Part shown: piece by piece, positions 1 through 26,328 of the stretch
How the letters are laid out: each line of letters starts with the position of its first letter
Position numbering within the stretch: position 1 is the stretch's first letter
Assembly: GCA_037951105.1 (NCBI GenBank)
Contig: JBAMJV010004365.1
Coordinates: 1-64,000 of the forward strand
Direction: 5' to 3'
Length of the DNA stretch: 64,000 bases
Origin: Echinarachnius parma
Taxonomy: Eukaryota; Echinodermata; Echinoidea; Clypeasteroida; Echinarachniidae
The notes under the pieces: model-generated
Seen by the model: only the letters and a program-made list of their open reading frames with translations
Told to the model about the DNA's origin: nothing
Databases searched by the model: none
Program-made: the position numbers and the translations under genes

Positions 1-943
1 CGTTCCCCCACTGAGAAACATTTTCAAAATCAATAGTTTCAACTTTCAACCCCTATCTCCCCTATGTATTCAAGATAGGCCATGGTATCCCTTTCCTATC
101 TGGGCTGAGGATCTCGGATTCCCAAATCCCTTCTGATTTATTTATAAGCAGTGATAGGCCACGCACAGAATCAATTCCTTAGTGAAAATGCGCATCATAC
201 ATTTACTCAAAGAACCACTGCGCACCTACGACTTCGTAGCAGACTATTCGTCGATAGTCATACGTGGACAATCGTGTGGACGTTTTGGTACATTTCCAAA
301 AAAATAACTGATGCACATAACAAACGCAACCAACATTCATACCCATCCTCAAACAGTCAGTAACTGACAGTATTCCCTAAATCGCACTACTAAACTAACA
401 CGTGCCCACTATGTCCCAGAGAGATCGGTATGGGCACATGTCCGTGTGTGTGCCCAACATGTACATAATGGATCGATTTGGGCACGGGTTTGTTATCAAG
501 AGTTTCCTACGATTACAATGGATTAGGGTAGCATGATATATATATATACAATGAGCCCACTTTCACCATCAGCGGGTTACATAGCCTATTGGTAACGTTA
601 CGATGTGGACTTGATATCAACACTTGGTATCATGGGTTCGAATCCGCTCCGATGCCGCTAAAATTTTCTTTTATCATATAAGACATGGTGAGTAGCGGTT
701 CTTTTAGTAAATGTATCATGCGCATTTTCACTAAGGAATTAAATCTGTGGCCTACATCACTACTTCTAAATAAATCAGAAGGGATTTGCTAAATCGTTTG
801 GGAAACCCAGATCGTCCGCCCAGATATATAGGATTAACGGTTTAAAGGGATACCATGGCCTATCTTGAATAAATAGGGGAGATAGGGGTTGAAAGTTGAA
901 ACTCTTAAGTGCGATTTTTAAAATGTATCTCAGTGGGGGAACG
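1..943. mobile_element. Long-TIR DNA element, copy A
   Basis: Starts CGTTCCCCCACTGAG at base 1 and ends with the reverse complement at 943. The left TIR covers about 1-205 and the right about 705-943. No transposase is seen, so it is non-autonomous. The interior carries a tRNA-like promoter at 571-659. It may extend beyond the window edge. Confidence 0.7.
571..659 (+). other. tRNA-like sequence (A and B boxes), copy A
   Basis: Contains an A-box-like TAGCCTATTGGTAACG and a perfect B box GGTTCGAATCC about 45 bases on, with AGCGG and CCGCT at the ends able to pair. Stem pairing is too weak for a confident tRNA. More likely a tRNA-derived Pol III promoter inside the element. Confidence 0.5.
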
Positions 944-1662
944 AGTGCCCAATGCATTGCATTAAGTGTGCATTGGGCACTTGTTCTACTTGATCCCATC
1001 ATACATGTAATGCATAGCATTGGGCACGTGTTTCCACACTAAGGTAAATTCCCATTTTGGCACTAAAAGGTCTTGCAAGTCAACACTAATGTAGTTTCAA
1101 CCCCTATTTCCCCTCTACCTTCAATTATCAGCCACGCTAGCCTTCTTTAGACAGTATCCTATCCGGGCTTCCAGCCAAACACGCATTAAGAATGTTCAAT
1201 ATTAATTACAGCTCTAGGAAACTCTCTTAATATAGTACACTAATACGTGCCCAATATGTATTTAAGAGATGGGTTAGGGCACCTGTTGGTGTACTAGTTA
1301 TATAGTACACTAACAGGTGCCCTAACCCATCTCTTAAATACATATTGGGCACGTATTAGTGTACTATATATTAAGAGAGTTTCCTAGAGCTGTAATAAAT
1401 ATTGAACATTCTTAATGCGTGTTTGGCTGGAAGCCCGGATAGGATACTCTCTTAAGAAGGCTAGCGTGGCTGATAATTGAAGATAGAGGGGAAATAGGGG
1501 TTGAAACTACATTAGTGTTGACTTGCAGGTCCTTTTAGTGCCAAAATGGGAATTTACCTTAGTGTGGAAACACGTGCCCAATGCTATGCATTACATGTAT
1601 GATGGGATCAAGTAGCACAAGTGCCCAATGCACACTAAATGCAATGCGTTGGGCACGCGAAC
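943..1662. repeat. Large hairpin element, copy A
   Basis: Two inverted arms of about 355 bp meet near 1300. Short GTGCCCA and TGGGCAC words recur inside. No coding potential. The arms are nearly uniform, apart from small indels. Confidence 0.75.
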
Positions 1663-1775
1663 GTATTTTTATCAATACTTTGTCCCTCAATGTATACCCA
1701 GGTCGAAAAAACAGTTGAAAATGAGTTACCAACTGGTACCATTTGATACCAGTTGGGATTAATCAGTCCAGTACT

Positions 1776-2702
1776 CTCTAACTCTCTCCCCTATTTATTC
1801 CAGATAAGCCATGGTATCCCTTTTAACAGTTAATCCTATCTGGGCGGAGGATCTCGGTTTCCCAAACGATTTAGCAAATCCCTTCTGATTTATTTATAAG
1901 CAGTGATAGGCCACATAATTAATTCCTTAGTGAAAATGCGCATCATACATTTACTCAAAGAACCACTGCGCTCACGACTTCGTAGCAGACTATTCGTCGA
2001 TGGTATATATTTGTTCTATTATAGTCATACGTAGACAATCGTGTGGACGTTTTGGTACATTTCCAAAAAAATAAACTGATGCACATAACAAACGCAACCA
2101 ACATTCATATCCTCAAACAGTCACTAACTGACAGTGTTCCCTAAATCGCACTACTAAACTAACACGTGCCCACTATGTCCCAGAGAGATCGGTATGGGCA
2201 CATGTCCGTGTGTGTGCCCAACATGTACATAATGGATCGATTTGGGCACGCGTTTGTTATCAAGAGTTTCCTACGATTACAATGGATTAGGGTAGCATGA
2301 TATATAATACAATGAGCCCACTTTCACCATCAGCGGGTTACATAGCCTATTGGTAACGTTACGATGTGGACTTGATATCAACACTTGGTATCATGGGTTC
2401 GAATCCGCTCCGATGCCGCTAAAATTTTCTTTTATCATATAAGACATGGTGAGTAGCGGTTCTTTTAGTAAATGTATCATGCGCATTTTCACTAAGGAAT
2501 TAAATCTGTGGCCTACATCACTACTTCTAAATAAATCAGAAGGGATTTGCTAAATCGTTTGGGAAACCCAGATCGTCCGCCCAGATATAGGATTAACGGT
2601 TGAAAGGGATACCATGGCCTATCTTGAATAAATAGGGGAGATAGGGGTTGAAAGTTGAAACTCTTAAGTGCGATTTTTAAAATGTATCTCAGTGGGGGAA
2701 CG
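1776..2702. mobile_element. Long-TIR DNA element, copy B
   Basis: Direct repeat of the first element, offset by about 1,760 bp, with the same right end GGGGGAACG at 2702 and a left TIR lacking the extreme tip. It holds the second tRNA-like segment. Confidence 0.7.
2332..2420 (+). other. tRNA-like sequence (A and B boxes), copy B
   Basis: Essentially identical to the segment at 571-659, with the same A-box-like and B-box (GGTTCGAATCC) words. Duplicated together with its host element. Confidence 0.5.
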
Positions 2703-3205
2703 AGTGCCCAATGCATTGCATTAAGTGTGCATTGGGCACTTGTTCTACTTGATCCCATCATACATGTAATGCATAGCATTGGGCACGTGTTTCCACACTA
2801 AGGTAAATTCCCATTTTGGCACTAAAAGGTCTTGCAAGTCAACACTAATGTAGTTTCAACCCCTATTTCCCCTCTACCTTCAATTATCAGCCACGCTAGC
2901 CTTCTTTAGACAGTATCCTATCCGGGCTTCCAGCCAAACACGCATTAAGAATGTTCAATATTAATTACAGCTCTAGGAAACTCTCTTAATATAGTACACT
3001 AATACGTGCCCAATATGTATTTAAGAGATGGGTTAGGGCACCTGTTGGTGTACTAGTTATATAGTACACTAACAGGTGCCCTAACCCATCTCTTAAATAC
3101 ATAATGGGCACGTAATAGTGTACTATATTAAGAGAGTTTACTAGTGTTGAAATATATATATTGAACATTCTTAATGCGTGTTTGGCTGGAAGCCCGGACA
3201 GGATA
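2702..3205. repeat. Large hairpin element, copy B, right arm cut short
   Basis: Same hairpin as 943-1662, centred near 3057. The right arm stops near 3205, where it is replaced by a TAGTAGTATAT-rich stretch. Confidence 0.7.
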
Positions 3206-3361
3206 CTGCTAGTAGTATATTACAGATATATAATACATGTACTTAGTATATAACAGTTATATACTACTAGTAGTATATACTGTGTTACGCCGGAACTACT
3301 TTCGCCAAACTCAAAATCGAATATGTGCCCGGGGCACGCATTGGAAGATATAGCCTGACAT

Positions 3362-4242
3362 TTGTAATCTATAAGGTGAAATTAAATCATTGAAAGATGT
3401 GTTTTTGATACTTACCCACTTTTCTTGCTATGATTGAATCAGCCAATATTTCACGTTCATTTGCCATGCAGTCGCGTCGAGCGCTGATCATCGCACACGC
3501 TTGCGACGGAAGTACCGTGAAAAGTGTGTTGCTGAAATGACCTTTCGTTAGGTAGTCTTCGTCCAGCCATGAATTGATACGTTGTAAATTACTTACGCAC
3601 ATTATTGTATGCCTGTCAAATCGGAAATAAAGTGTGTGCCACTGAGTGCGCTTGAGATGAAACTACCGTATTTTGCTTGCGAATTGTTGTTTTTCAAACT
3701 TTTAAAGAATATGGATTTAAAAATTGTAACGACTGATTTTTGAATAGAATTAAATAAAATACGATGGAATATATTTATTTTTTATGAAAAAACGTACACA
3801 CATTAAATTAAATTATACATTTTTACTTTGCAGTTTTAACAGTTGATGATGAGCCTTGCTTCCGACCAAAACAAGTTCGTATGATTGATGACGTAATACA
3901 ATTTGCGCTAGCTACACGGTGAACGCCATTATTACGTGTGCGGTGATGCTGGATTGACGTGCAGTTCAGGACCAACGAACAAAATTGTAGCCCATTTCAA
4001 TTTAGCTAGGGGCAACGTGACGCCTCCAAATGGAGGATTTTAAACCTGTCATCTAGCACGATCTGCAAAGTTAGGTGAGAAAATAAAAAAACACACAGTG
4101 ATTAATTTAACGTCATATACAGTCCTACAAAAAAAAACGGGGGTTAGTGAAGTCACTACTGCTATACGGCAGTGTGACTTTTGGGCATACTTGGGCATAC
4201 TTGGCCATACAGTTTCCCATTCGCTAGTGTACATCGCAACGC
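3362..4242 (-). repeat. 880-bp dispersed unit with small conserved open frame, copy 1
   Basis: An inverse copy of this unit occupies 44800-45671. In reverse orientation it holds an ATG at 3602 opening MCVSNLQRINSWLDEDYL and running some 60 residues to a GTAAGT donor-like site. I do not recognise the product. The upstream ~640 bp are non-coding and also conserved between copies, as expected of a promoter plus first exon, or of a transposon end. Confidence 0.6.
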
Positions 4243-4506
4243 AGGCGTGGATTGAATTGGATTACATACACACAGTTATCTCAATGAAACAATCATTACA
4301 TTTGTAAAAATACTCCTTGTAGGTCGTATTATGAGGTCGCGTCGAGGATTACATTTTTTTTAAATGGTCAATGACTTTCTTTTTTTTTTACTTTTGTGTA
4401 TTTTATTAATTTAATTTTCAAATTAATTTACATTTTCAAAACTCGCATTCACAATCACAATTCATCATTCATGTGAAAATCAGTCTTATAAAATGGCTCT
4501 GATGGC

Positions 4507-4612
4507 ATTCTCTTCGCAGACGTGCCCAGAACACAATTTGAGTATAGCGCATCGGTTCTTTCAGTCATTGGCATTGCATGAGAAGTCGTGGGCACGTCTG
4601 CGAAGAGAATGC
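4507..4612. repeat. 106-bp element with perfect 22-bp inverted ends
   Basis: Begins CATTCTCTTCGCAGACGTG and ends with the exact reverse complement, separated by about 60 bp. A tiny hairpin or MITE. The tips include the GTGCCCA word also common in the 1-3.2 kb elements. Confidence 0.75.
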
Positions 4613-5667
4613 TGCTCTGGATAAAATCAGTAACGTGATTGGTTAAATCCTGTCACAGGATTTATTGATTTTAAGTACGAACATGCACGACCGTGCAAAA
4701 AATGCGCAACAAAAAATGCCATACGATGATATAAATGATACAGAAGAGACGTCACACTCACAATGCTCGTTTACATGTAGTGTACAGAAGAAAACACTTG
4801 TGATTGTGATTGTGAAAAAGATAGAAAATGCTTTGTTTTGTAAATTATATGTTCTGTGGTAAATAATTGCTGGCAGTTTTGTAAATTATGGTATGTGGTT
4901 TGATATTGTTAAGTTTGGGAATGGAAATGCATACAGCCCTTTGATAATTCTCACTTTTACGGACAATTTTTCTGCGATTTTGCATCGGACTTGTGTTGTA
5001 AATAATGTAACTTTCTTCATGAATAAGCTAATGATATGTGAATGCCATTGCCAATCACAAATGCCATACATGCCTATGCCATGTAAGTTCTGTCAGTGTC
5101 AAAAGTTGTCAATGGAATTCTTCCCACATGACCAAAAAAGTAAATGATCCAGTCAGCTGGACCATTTACACACAATACACGTTAATGTGCTGTAGCTAAG
5201 CATATCGGCCGTTTGTACATGTATGGTACTATTAGTATGTACACAATATCCAATTCACAGTTGATCGTTGTGTTTTACTAGGAAGCCTTGCTACAAAAAA
5301 CGGCCTGGAAAAAATAGTTTTTTCTTCATTTTGTGGTCTTCAAAACAACAAGTTGGTAATTATTGTAGAGAACTACCTCCCCACATTATTACCAAATTAT
5401 ATGAATTGTTGATCACGTAAACAAAAGTTTTTTTGCATTAATTTGCTGGTAAATGGAGGGAGGAATCGGCCAGCAAAAAAATATTTTTGTGTTGGTTAGT
5501 GCAGCAAACGGGAGAGATGTAGCTCTGCAAAACACTATTGTAATGTAGCTATGTGTGCACATGACCTCAAATTAATGGTAATCACATCCAGTCCTGCATC
5601 TTTTACAGTGTATTGCCCTGTTTACTCAATGCAGTCGCATTCAACAGTGCAGTACGCATGATGTCAT
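4613..5667. other. No gene seen
   Basis: AT-rich sequence with only short chance frames and no recognisable repeat boundary. Confidence 0.5.
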
Positions 5668-5800
5668 GATAACAATAATAATAATAATAACGGTTATTTA
5701 TATAGCGCTATTCCTGTGTGGATCATAGCGCTTTACACATTGAGTGCACATGATGGAGGACGGGTGCTCGATTAGCGCTTGCCAGCCATCATAACATTTT
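5668..5800 (+). repeat. (AAT)n plus TATATAGCGC dispersed repeat
   Basis: An (AAT)n run leads into TTATATAGCGCTATT, followed by a complementary AGCGCTTTACA. Related copies lie near 22640, 25015, 33765 and 39655. Resembles a SINE or LINE tail family common in marine invertebrates. Confidence 0.5.
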
Positions 5801-5823
5801 CTTATAATATCTGTCAGAATTAA

Positions 5824-6378
5824 TTAAAGGGGACGTTTCCCCACCTTCAATTTACTTTTTTTATTATGTTCTCTACACATTAAAACATAATTTCATGCAA
5901 ATATGTCAAACGCTTGCCCTCTGAACAAAGGAGGGGCATCATTCAAAGTCAATCGCTGTATGGGCTTATCCCCTTCATCGCGTACAGCATGGAGGCCGCC
6001 AATATATTTTTTGAAACCCGGATTTTGAATTGTTCGCGCTTAAATGTTACGTCACACCCGAACAAACAAGCTCAGCCTCTTTCTGTTAGCTCTCGCAGCT
6101 CGCATGGCTTAAAAGGCAAAACGTGAGCCAACAAAAAGACTAGTTCGGGTTTGACGTCACATTCTAGAGTGAACAGTTCCACATCCGAGTTTCTTAAACA
6201 TCAATTGCAGCCCCCATGCTGTATGCGATAAATGGGATTAGCCTGTACAGCGAGTGACTTTGAATGATGCTCCTTCCTTGCCCAGAGGGCCAATGTTGGA
6301 AGTATTTGCATGAAATTCTGTTTTAATGTGTAGAGAACTTAATCAAAAGAATACACGTTGGGGAAACTGTCCCTTTAA
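5824..6378. mobile_element. TTAA-flanked MITE, family C, copy 1
   Basis: Bounded by TTAA with inner ends AAAGGGGAC and GTCCCTTT, about 555 bp, and internally near-palindromic (TTCTCTACACATTAAAACA and its inverse). A second copy lies at 24372-24926. Confidence 0.75.
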
Positions 6379-6525
6379 TGTTTTGTGACAAGAAAGAAAA
6401 ATGTCCAGTTTCTATAATCTATATATATTATGTGTAATTATGTAAATCTCATAAAATGTTATTTGTCATAATTTCTTTAGTTGCCAACTTGCCACCACTG
6501 TTGACAAGCAGCCTTCAAGTCCACC

Positions 6526-20440
<13,915 letters not shown>

Positions 20441-20546
20441 CTGGTCCCATGCATGCACTTCCGCGTATTCCTACGTGTTTCCAGGGCTAGACACCGACTT
20501 ATAGTTTAGGGAGACACTGACCCTCTAGTTTAGGAGGTTAATTGTC

Positions 20547-20870
20547 CTGGGGGGTGTTTCACAAAGAGCCTAAGTTGAACGTAACTCTAATTTGGACTTA
20601 AACATTATGGAAAGCCATTTGTAGCATTGGAATCAAATATATTCCAAAGCAAAAATGTCAGTATTTTAAAACTATTCATACATTTTACATCAAGAACATA
20701 AAACCCCCCCGTGATAACAGAAAATATCAATGATTTGTATCAACATTTTTTGCCTTTTAAAAGAAATTTTACAAAATTGTTTCAAATAGACTTACGGCTT
20801 TCCATAATTTCTAAGTCTAACTATAGAGTTAAGTTCAACTTAATAGGAGCTTTATGAAACACCCCCCAGT
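20547..20870. mobile_element. MITE, family D, copy 2
   Basis: Ends TGGGGGGTGTTTCACAAAG and ATGAAACACCCCCCA. Starts about 100 bp after the PSMA5 stop, so it may be part of the 3' UTR. Confidence 0.78.
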
Positions 20871-20914
20871 GCACCCATGCTGATTGCATACTGTTACACT
20901 TATTTTGCCACCAG

Positions 20915-21170
20915 TACAGTGGATCCCCATTATAACGAGAACCTTGCAATTATGTCTGGTATCTTGTTATATTATGGTAAAAAACAGCAACAATACAAAA
21001 TTATATTAACACGTTCCCTACGAGTTTATACAAAATCCCCATAGACTTTGTACACAACCCAATCGGTTCCTGTGGTCAAGGGGTTTCGAGCATGGAGCAG
21101 CATAGTGACCTTGTTATATTAAAGAGGGTTTTTGTTGTATCAGAGCTCGTCATAACAAGGTTCTACTGTA
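20915..21170. mobile_element. TACAGTGGA-ended MITE, copy 1
   Basis: Inverted ends TACAGTGGATCCCCATTATA and GTTCTACTGTA with TA at the borders, as in pogo/mariner-type families. Related copies at 22797-22988, 56251-56435 and partly near 57000. Confidence 0.6.
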
Positions 21171-21689
21171 CAAGCTTTGGGGGTAACAACATGATTCTTT
21201 CTAATAGTCAGGGTCACACCACAAAGAGGAAAAAAGGCGGGGGGGGGGGGGTCAGACAAATGAAGTTGGACATTGGTATTAATTGCCTTTTCATTTTTTG
21301 TGAGGGTCTGAAGATCTTCTAAAAGTCAAAAATCGTACCCAGCATATTTGTTATACGGAATTGTGTTCCCCCATTAGGTTAGTATCAAGCCCTGTTTTAT
21401 ACAGACCTGCCAACTAGTACATGTATGTTTGCCATATTTTGTGCATTTTTGCCTCATCAAAAATAATAGTTTCTACAAATTTGATGTGGCATGCTCATGA
21501 GTAATTTCCCAACTTTTTGCCTTCAAAATATGTTGTCCCCTGTGCTTCAGTATCAGTTTGTGTTTGTTTTCTTCAGAGGTCGGCAGCTCTGTATAGAGTA
21601 CTGAAGTAGAAATGTCACATTTTGTCACTTTTGTTACAACATAGAAATGGTTAAATGTTGCTTGTAAGTATCGGTTTCCATGGTGGTGT

Positions 21690-22047
21690 ATATAATACTT
21701 GTGGTTTGCGGTTGCACCATGTGAGAGGGGAGGATTGGTGAGTCCTGAAAAGGACTATGGAGAGTCCTGAAAAGGATTGGTAGTCCTAGAAAGGACTGTT
21801 GGTGTAGTCCTTAAAAGGACTGTTGGTGTAGTCCTGAAAAGGACTGTTAGTATTCTTTCTAGGAGAGTCCTAAAAAGGACTGTTGGTAGTCCTAGAAAGG
21901 ACTGTTGGTCCAACAGTCCTTTCTAGGACTACCAACAGTCCTTTTTAGGACTACATCAACAGTCCTTTATAGGACTACCATAGTCCTTTTCAGGACTCAC
22001 CAATCCTCCCCTCTCACATGGTGCAACCGCAAACCATGGGTATTATA
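21690..22047. repeat. Nested palindrome built of AGTCCT-AAAAGGACT units
   Basis: Two arms of about 175 bp (GGTTTGCGGTTGCACCATG at one tip, its inverse at the other). The interior is a chain of about ten short self-complementary units such as AGTCCTGAAAAGGACT and AGTCCTAGAAAGGACT. About 1.3 kb after the PSMA5 stop. Confidence 0.85.
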
Positions 22048-22305
22048 GAAATGGTTCTAAACAACTTGTCATTTGATTCTGGCTTTTGGGAGTGGGTTGA
22101 AGCTGGACGATTGCCTTCTTAGCATCAACTAGGTCGGAAGTGTCTGGCATGTCTGACATTGTTTAGAACAATTACCAACGGCAATGACTAGCTGTGACGT
22201 CACACTTCGGTACTCTGTCATGTCCAGAACTCATGTACACTCATTAACCCTGTTGAAGACTGAGCCTGAAATAGGCAGTGGAATAGGACAGGGTATGACA
22301 GAATA

Positions 22306-22519
22306 TGACAGAAGGAAGTATGGGACACTGACAGCTGGTGTGCAGATCTCTCTCGTTGGCGGCGCTTTCGAGGGTCTAGATTATAGACTAGGCTTTATAT
22401 GGCTTGGAGATTCTCTATGCGATCGCGAGCTAGCGAGCTTGGCTAATACTGGGTCAGCGAGCGGACTAATTACTGTGTCTCGGCCAAATTGCCAAACTGT
22501 CCCATACTTCCTTTTGTCA
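22306..22519. mobile_element. Short MITE with GACAGAAGGAAGTATGGGACA ends
   Basis: Ends TGACAGAAGGAAGTATGGG and its inverse about 215 bp apart, directly followed by a poly-G run. A 131-residue open frame across it has no recognisable domain and is probably chance. Confidence 0.65.
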
Positions 22520-22796
22520 TGGGGGGGGGGGGGGGGGCAACATCAGGTCTTCTCCAAAATGTTTGTAGTAAATGGCTAAAAAAAATAGAACAACTTGTCC
22601 TGTAGGAATGCGAAGGTTATATTTTGTCAAAATTATATTAATATTGATAAAACAGTATTCATATAGCGCATAATGAGTATAGGTTATTCTCTATGCGCTT
22701 TACTGAATCAAAAAAAGCAGAAGAGGAAGACCAGAAATTGAGATGTAAGTTTTGCAATAACCTGTGGTGTGTTGTAATCAACTTCATCAACAAAAG

Positions 22797-22988
22797 TTTA
22801 CCTCTTATAAAGAGGAAGCTCATTATAACAAGGACCTTGGGGACCATGAAATTAACCTTTTATCATTGACCTAGTTGTATCAGGGTTAAACAAACAAGTG
22901 AATATTACAAGATTAGACCAGCAAAATTACCATGTTATAAGAGGGTTTTGCTGTATCAGAGCTATTTATAGATGAGATTCCACTGTAC
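22797..22988. mobile_element. TACAGTGGA-ended MITE, copy 2
   Basis: Inverted ACCTCTTATAA.GAGG and TTCCACTGTA ends with inner AACAAGGACC. The left tip is worn. Confidence 0.5.
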
Positions 22989-23205
22989 AATTTCTTAGTT
23001 AATGAAACAAAGACCATGTTAAATGTTTAAAAAATAGTTTTGATTTCATACTTTTCTCCAGACCCATGGGGTATAAGATCCCTCATATTGTGAATAGTTT
23101 CAAAAGTCAAAGGGCATATGGTTGGTTATTTGATGCTTTTACAGACGCGTTCATTAACTATGATTATTTACTCCCAAGACTGGTCTTTATCGTCACCATC
23201 TGCGA

Positions 23206-23275
23206 GACACAGACTAGGTTTTGAACCTAGACCCATTTGTATAAGGAACAAAGCTCCGACCACTAGACCAGAACA
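23206..23275 (-). other. Degenerate tRNA-derived sequence
   Basis: On the - strand: TCTAGTGGTCGGAGC (A-box-like), then GGTTCAAAACC (B-box-like) about 30 bases on. Likely a SINE head; a working tRNA is not supported. Confidence 0.45.
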
Positions 23276-23949
23276 CCTCTTCCAAGTGCAAATGGCATAT
23301 GTATAGGGTATGTGAGTTCTGGGCCATGTTTCATTGTATTTATGTGTATATACATTTTTTTTCATAAGTATGGAAACAATTTAATTTCTTTTATGGTTGT
23401 AATTACAAAAGTTCCATCGAAGATGTGGACCTTTTTTGTGAACTGTAGCATAAATAAAACATTTCATGGAATGAATGTTACATTTTGTCTTGTCTTTGTT
23501 TTTCTGTGAATTTACATCCGTGTGATTAAAAACAGAAACCTTTGTCACTTTGGGTTCTGTGGCTGCGAGTCTGCATGTCTAGAGCCCACCGCAGACAGGG
23601 TAACCTCACTATTTTCTTGGAGAAATGTGCGGAAACCTTGAAAATTAAGTTTTTGACAAGTAGTAAATTTGTATAAAATTTTTAATATTTCCCTTATACA
23701 GCATGATCATTAAATCATGTACTTTCATAAAACATAATTCCACAGAACGGTACATTCTAGTTTTTCTGGAAAATATAAGTTTTATAATATTGGTTTTAAA
23801 GCTCGACTGTTCTCACTCTTCATGGCGGCGAAGATTGTACGATCAAAGGGATTAACCAAGCATTGGTACCATGGTGAAATCTTTGTATTTTACAGGTGAA
23901 TGAATATGTTAAAAGTCGACTGTCCATGCTAGTGTGTCTATGCCTATAC

Positions 23950-24365
23950 TGAAGGACCACTATTTTTTTTTTTTTAAAAGGGGTCGCTATTCATGAATGC
24001 ATAAGGGGCCTTGCAAAGTTAAAAAAATTCCAACCATCCAAATAAGATTTGGAAGTGGGTGGGTGGGTCCAGGGCCATTTTGGATAAAAAAATAAATAAA
24101 TTGGAAAACCCCACCCAAAATAAAGATTAGGTGTAAAAAAATGCACTTTACTCTTCTCAAATCATATGACTGTTAAAAAGTCATTATATGATTTGAGTTT
24201 TCTGTCCATTTTTAAAACTTTGCAAGGCCCCTAAGGACCGCTATTCATAATGTAAGTAGAGGGTTGCTATCATAAAATGATAACGGGCGACCCTGATTTC
24301 GTATTCTGAATAGTGACCCTTGTGAATAATGAACCCTTTTTCAAATTATGAATAGCGGTCCTCAT
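23950..24365. repeat. Hairpin nested within a hairpin
   Basis: The outer pair GGTCGCTATTCATGAAT / TTATGAATAGCGGTCC encloses an inner pair AGGGGCCTTGCAAAGTT / AACTTTGCAAGGCCCCT (about 24000-24235). MITE-in-MITE arrangement. Confidence 0.65.
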
Positions 24366-24371
24366 GACAAG

Positions 24372-24926
24372 TTAAATGGACAGATTCCCCAACATATATT
24401 TACCTTTGATTATGTTCTCTACACATTAAAACAGAATTTCATGCAAATACGACCAACATTGGCCCTTTATGCAAGGGATGAGCATCATTCAAGGTCACTC
24501 GCTGTACGGGCTAATCCCATTCATTGCGTACACCATGGAGGCTGCCATTGACGTTTATGAAACTCGGATCGCTTTAAAATGTGACCTCAAACCTGAACTA
24601 CTCTTTTTGTTGGCTCACGTTTTGCCTTGTGTTTGAGCACAAACCCTGCGAGCTGTGAGAGCTAACAAAAAGAGGCCGAGCTTGTTTGCTCAGGTTTGAC
24701 GTAGCATTTCAGCGCGAACAAATTTAAAATCCGGGTTTAACAAAATATAATGGCAGCCTCCACGCTATACGCGATGAATGGGATTAGCCCATACAGTGAG
24801 TGACTTTGAATGATGCTCCTCCTTTGTTCAGAGGGCAAACATTGGACATATTTGCATGAAATCATGTTTTGATGTGTAGAGAACTTAATCAAAGGTAAAT
24901 AAATGATGGGGAAACTTTCCCTTTAA
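24372..24926. mobile_element. TTAA-flanked MITE, family C, copy 2
   Basis: About 555 bp, internally near-palindromic, with TTCTCTACACATTAAAACA and its inverse, and TTAA at both borders. Abuts the nested hairpin on its left. Confidence 0.75.
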
Positions 24927-26328
24927 CCCTTGTGCATAGCGGGCAGATACAAAGTTGTTTGTTGTATCGGAATCATGTAATGTGTGGTGGGATTGTAGGG
25001 GACCATAAAATAATTATAATAATATCATTATATAGCGCCTTATAAACAAATTAAAAAAACAAATGCATCGTGGGTATTGCATGGATATTTATTTGACAAC
25101 CTTTACAAAAATTGTTATACATGTAAACATATATACATATATATATACGTAATTGTTTTGCATAACAAAATAAAACTTACAGATCTATTAACAAAAATTG
25201 ACAGAATACGATTACAATAGATGTTACAAAGAATACAATACATTTGTTTCATTAATCTTATGAACTTATATTATAAAACCTGAAAACTTATATACAACAC
25301 TCATGATCTATTATCAAATTTACAGAAAATAACCCTCTTGGGATTAATAAAAAGATATCGCACCAATGTGACTGGCTTATGGTACCATCATTACTGGAAC
25401 CATAACAGCAACTTTAACATATATAATGGTTCTTCATAATCATGTAGGCACACCATTCGGTACCATGTCGCATGGCATCCAGTGGATTCAAATTACAACA
25501 ACAAAACGTTGTCCATCCACATACACAAAGATAAATGATGTATAACTGACTGACAAATCCATTGTAAGGAGGGACAATAAATACATGTATTCCATTATTA
25601 GCGCTGAAAGTTAGGTGGAAATGGTATTTATTACTTCACATCAAGTTTTAAATCACAACACCAACACTCACTCACAATGATTATTACATGCAATATATAT
25701 AACGCAATTATGTACAGCTTAAAAATGCCATGCCCTTTACCTTTCACATACAAATAACATGTTCATTCAATGCATAGCGCAATACTCTTAATGTAACTAA
25801 CAGTAGATCGCTTAATATCAATTTTGAAAATGTCAGGAGTACCCATTACCTAAAATTACCCAAATTTACTGAACAAACTTTAATAGCAAAAGAACATAGA
25901 ATCACATAAATTAGCTAAAATTACCTAAACAAAAGTAACATATTCATCAAGGTACAATTAACACACATAACAGTAAACCCTGTTTGATCCAAGTAAGTAT
26001 TATCAAGGACATATTCATAATTCATGATTTCATATTGTATATTCAAATATTGCTAGTGAAGGAAAATTTCTATCTTCATATTTTTATGTTGCTGCAGCAT
26101 TGATTAAATGATATCCATTTGTGCATAAAACTATAATATTGAACAGAATATATATCTTTGTCAGATTCACAATAAATGATTTTGATAGCATTTATAATTG
26201 TTTTCTGATGGGAGTGTACACTGCAAAAGAAATGTCAGCATTGGCTTTAATATAATTCCTTATCATTGTTTTGTAATTCTTAACTGACAAATGACAGTTA
26301 CTAGAATCAATTAATTTTAGCATAAAGT
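24927..26328. other. Intergenic, no gene seen
   Basis: AT-rich DNA between the converging genes. A short ATATAGCGCC relic lies near 25035. Confidence 0.5.

Noticed and set aside
571-659. Functional tRNA gene
   Set aside because: A and B boxes are good, but stems do not pair well and the copy travels within a transposable element.
22184-22579. 131-residue open frame
   Set aside because: Crosses a MITE and a poly-G run; no recognisable domain and no splice or codon evidence.
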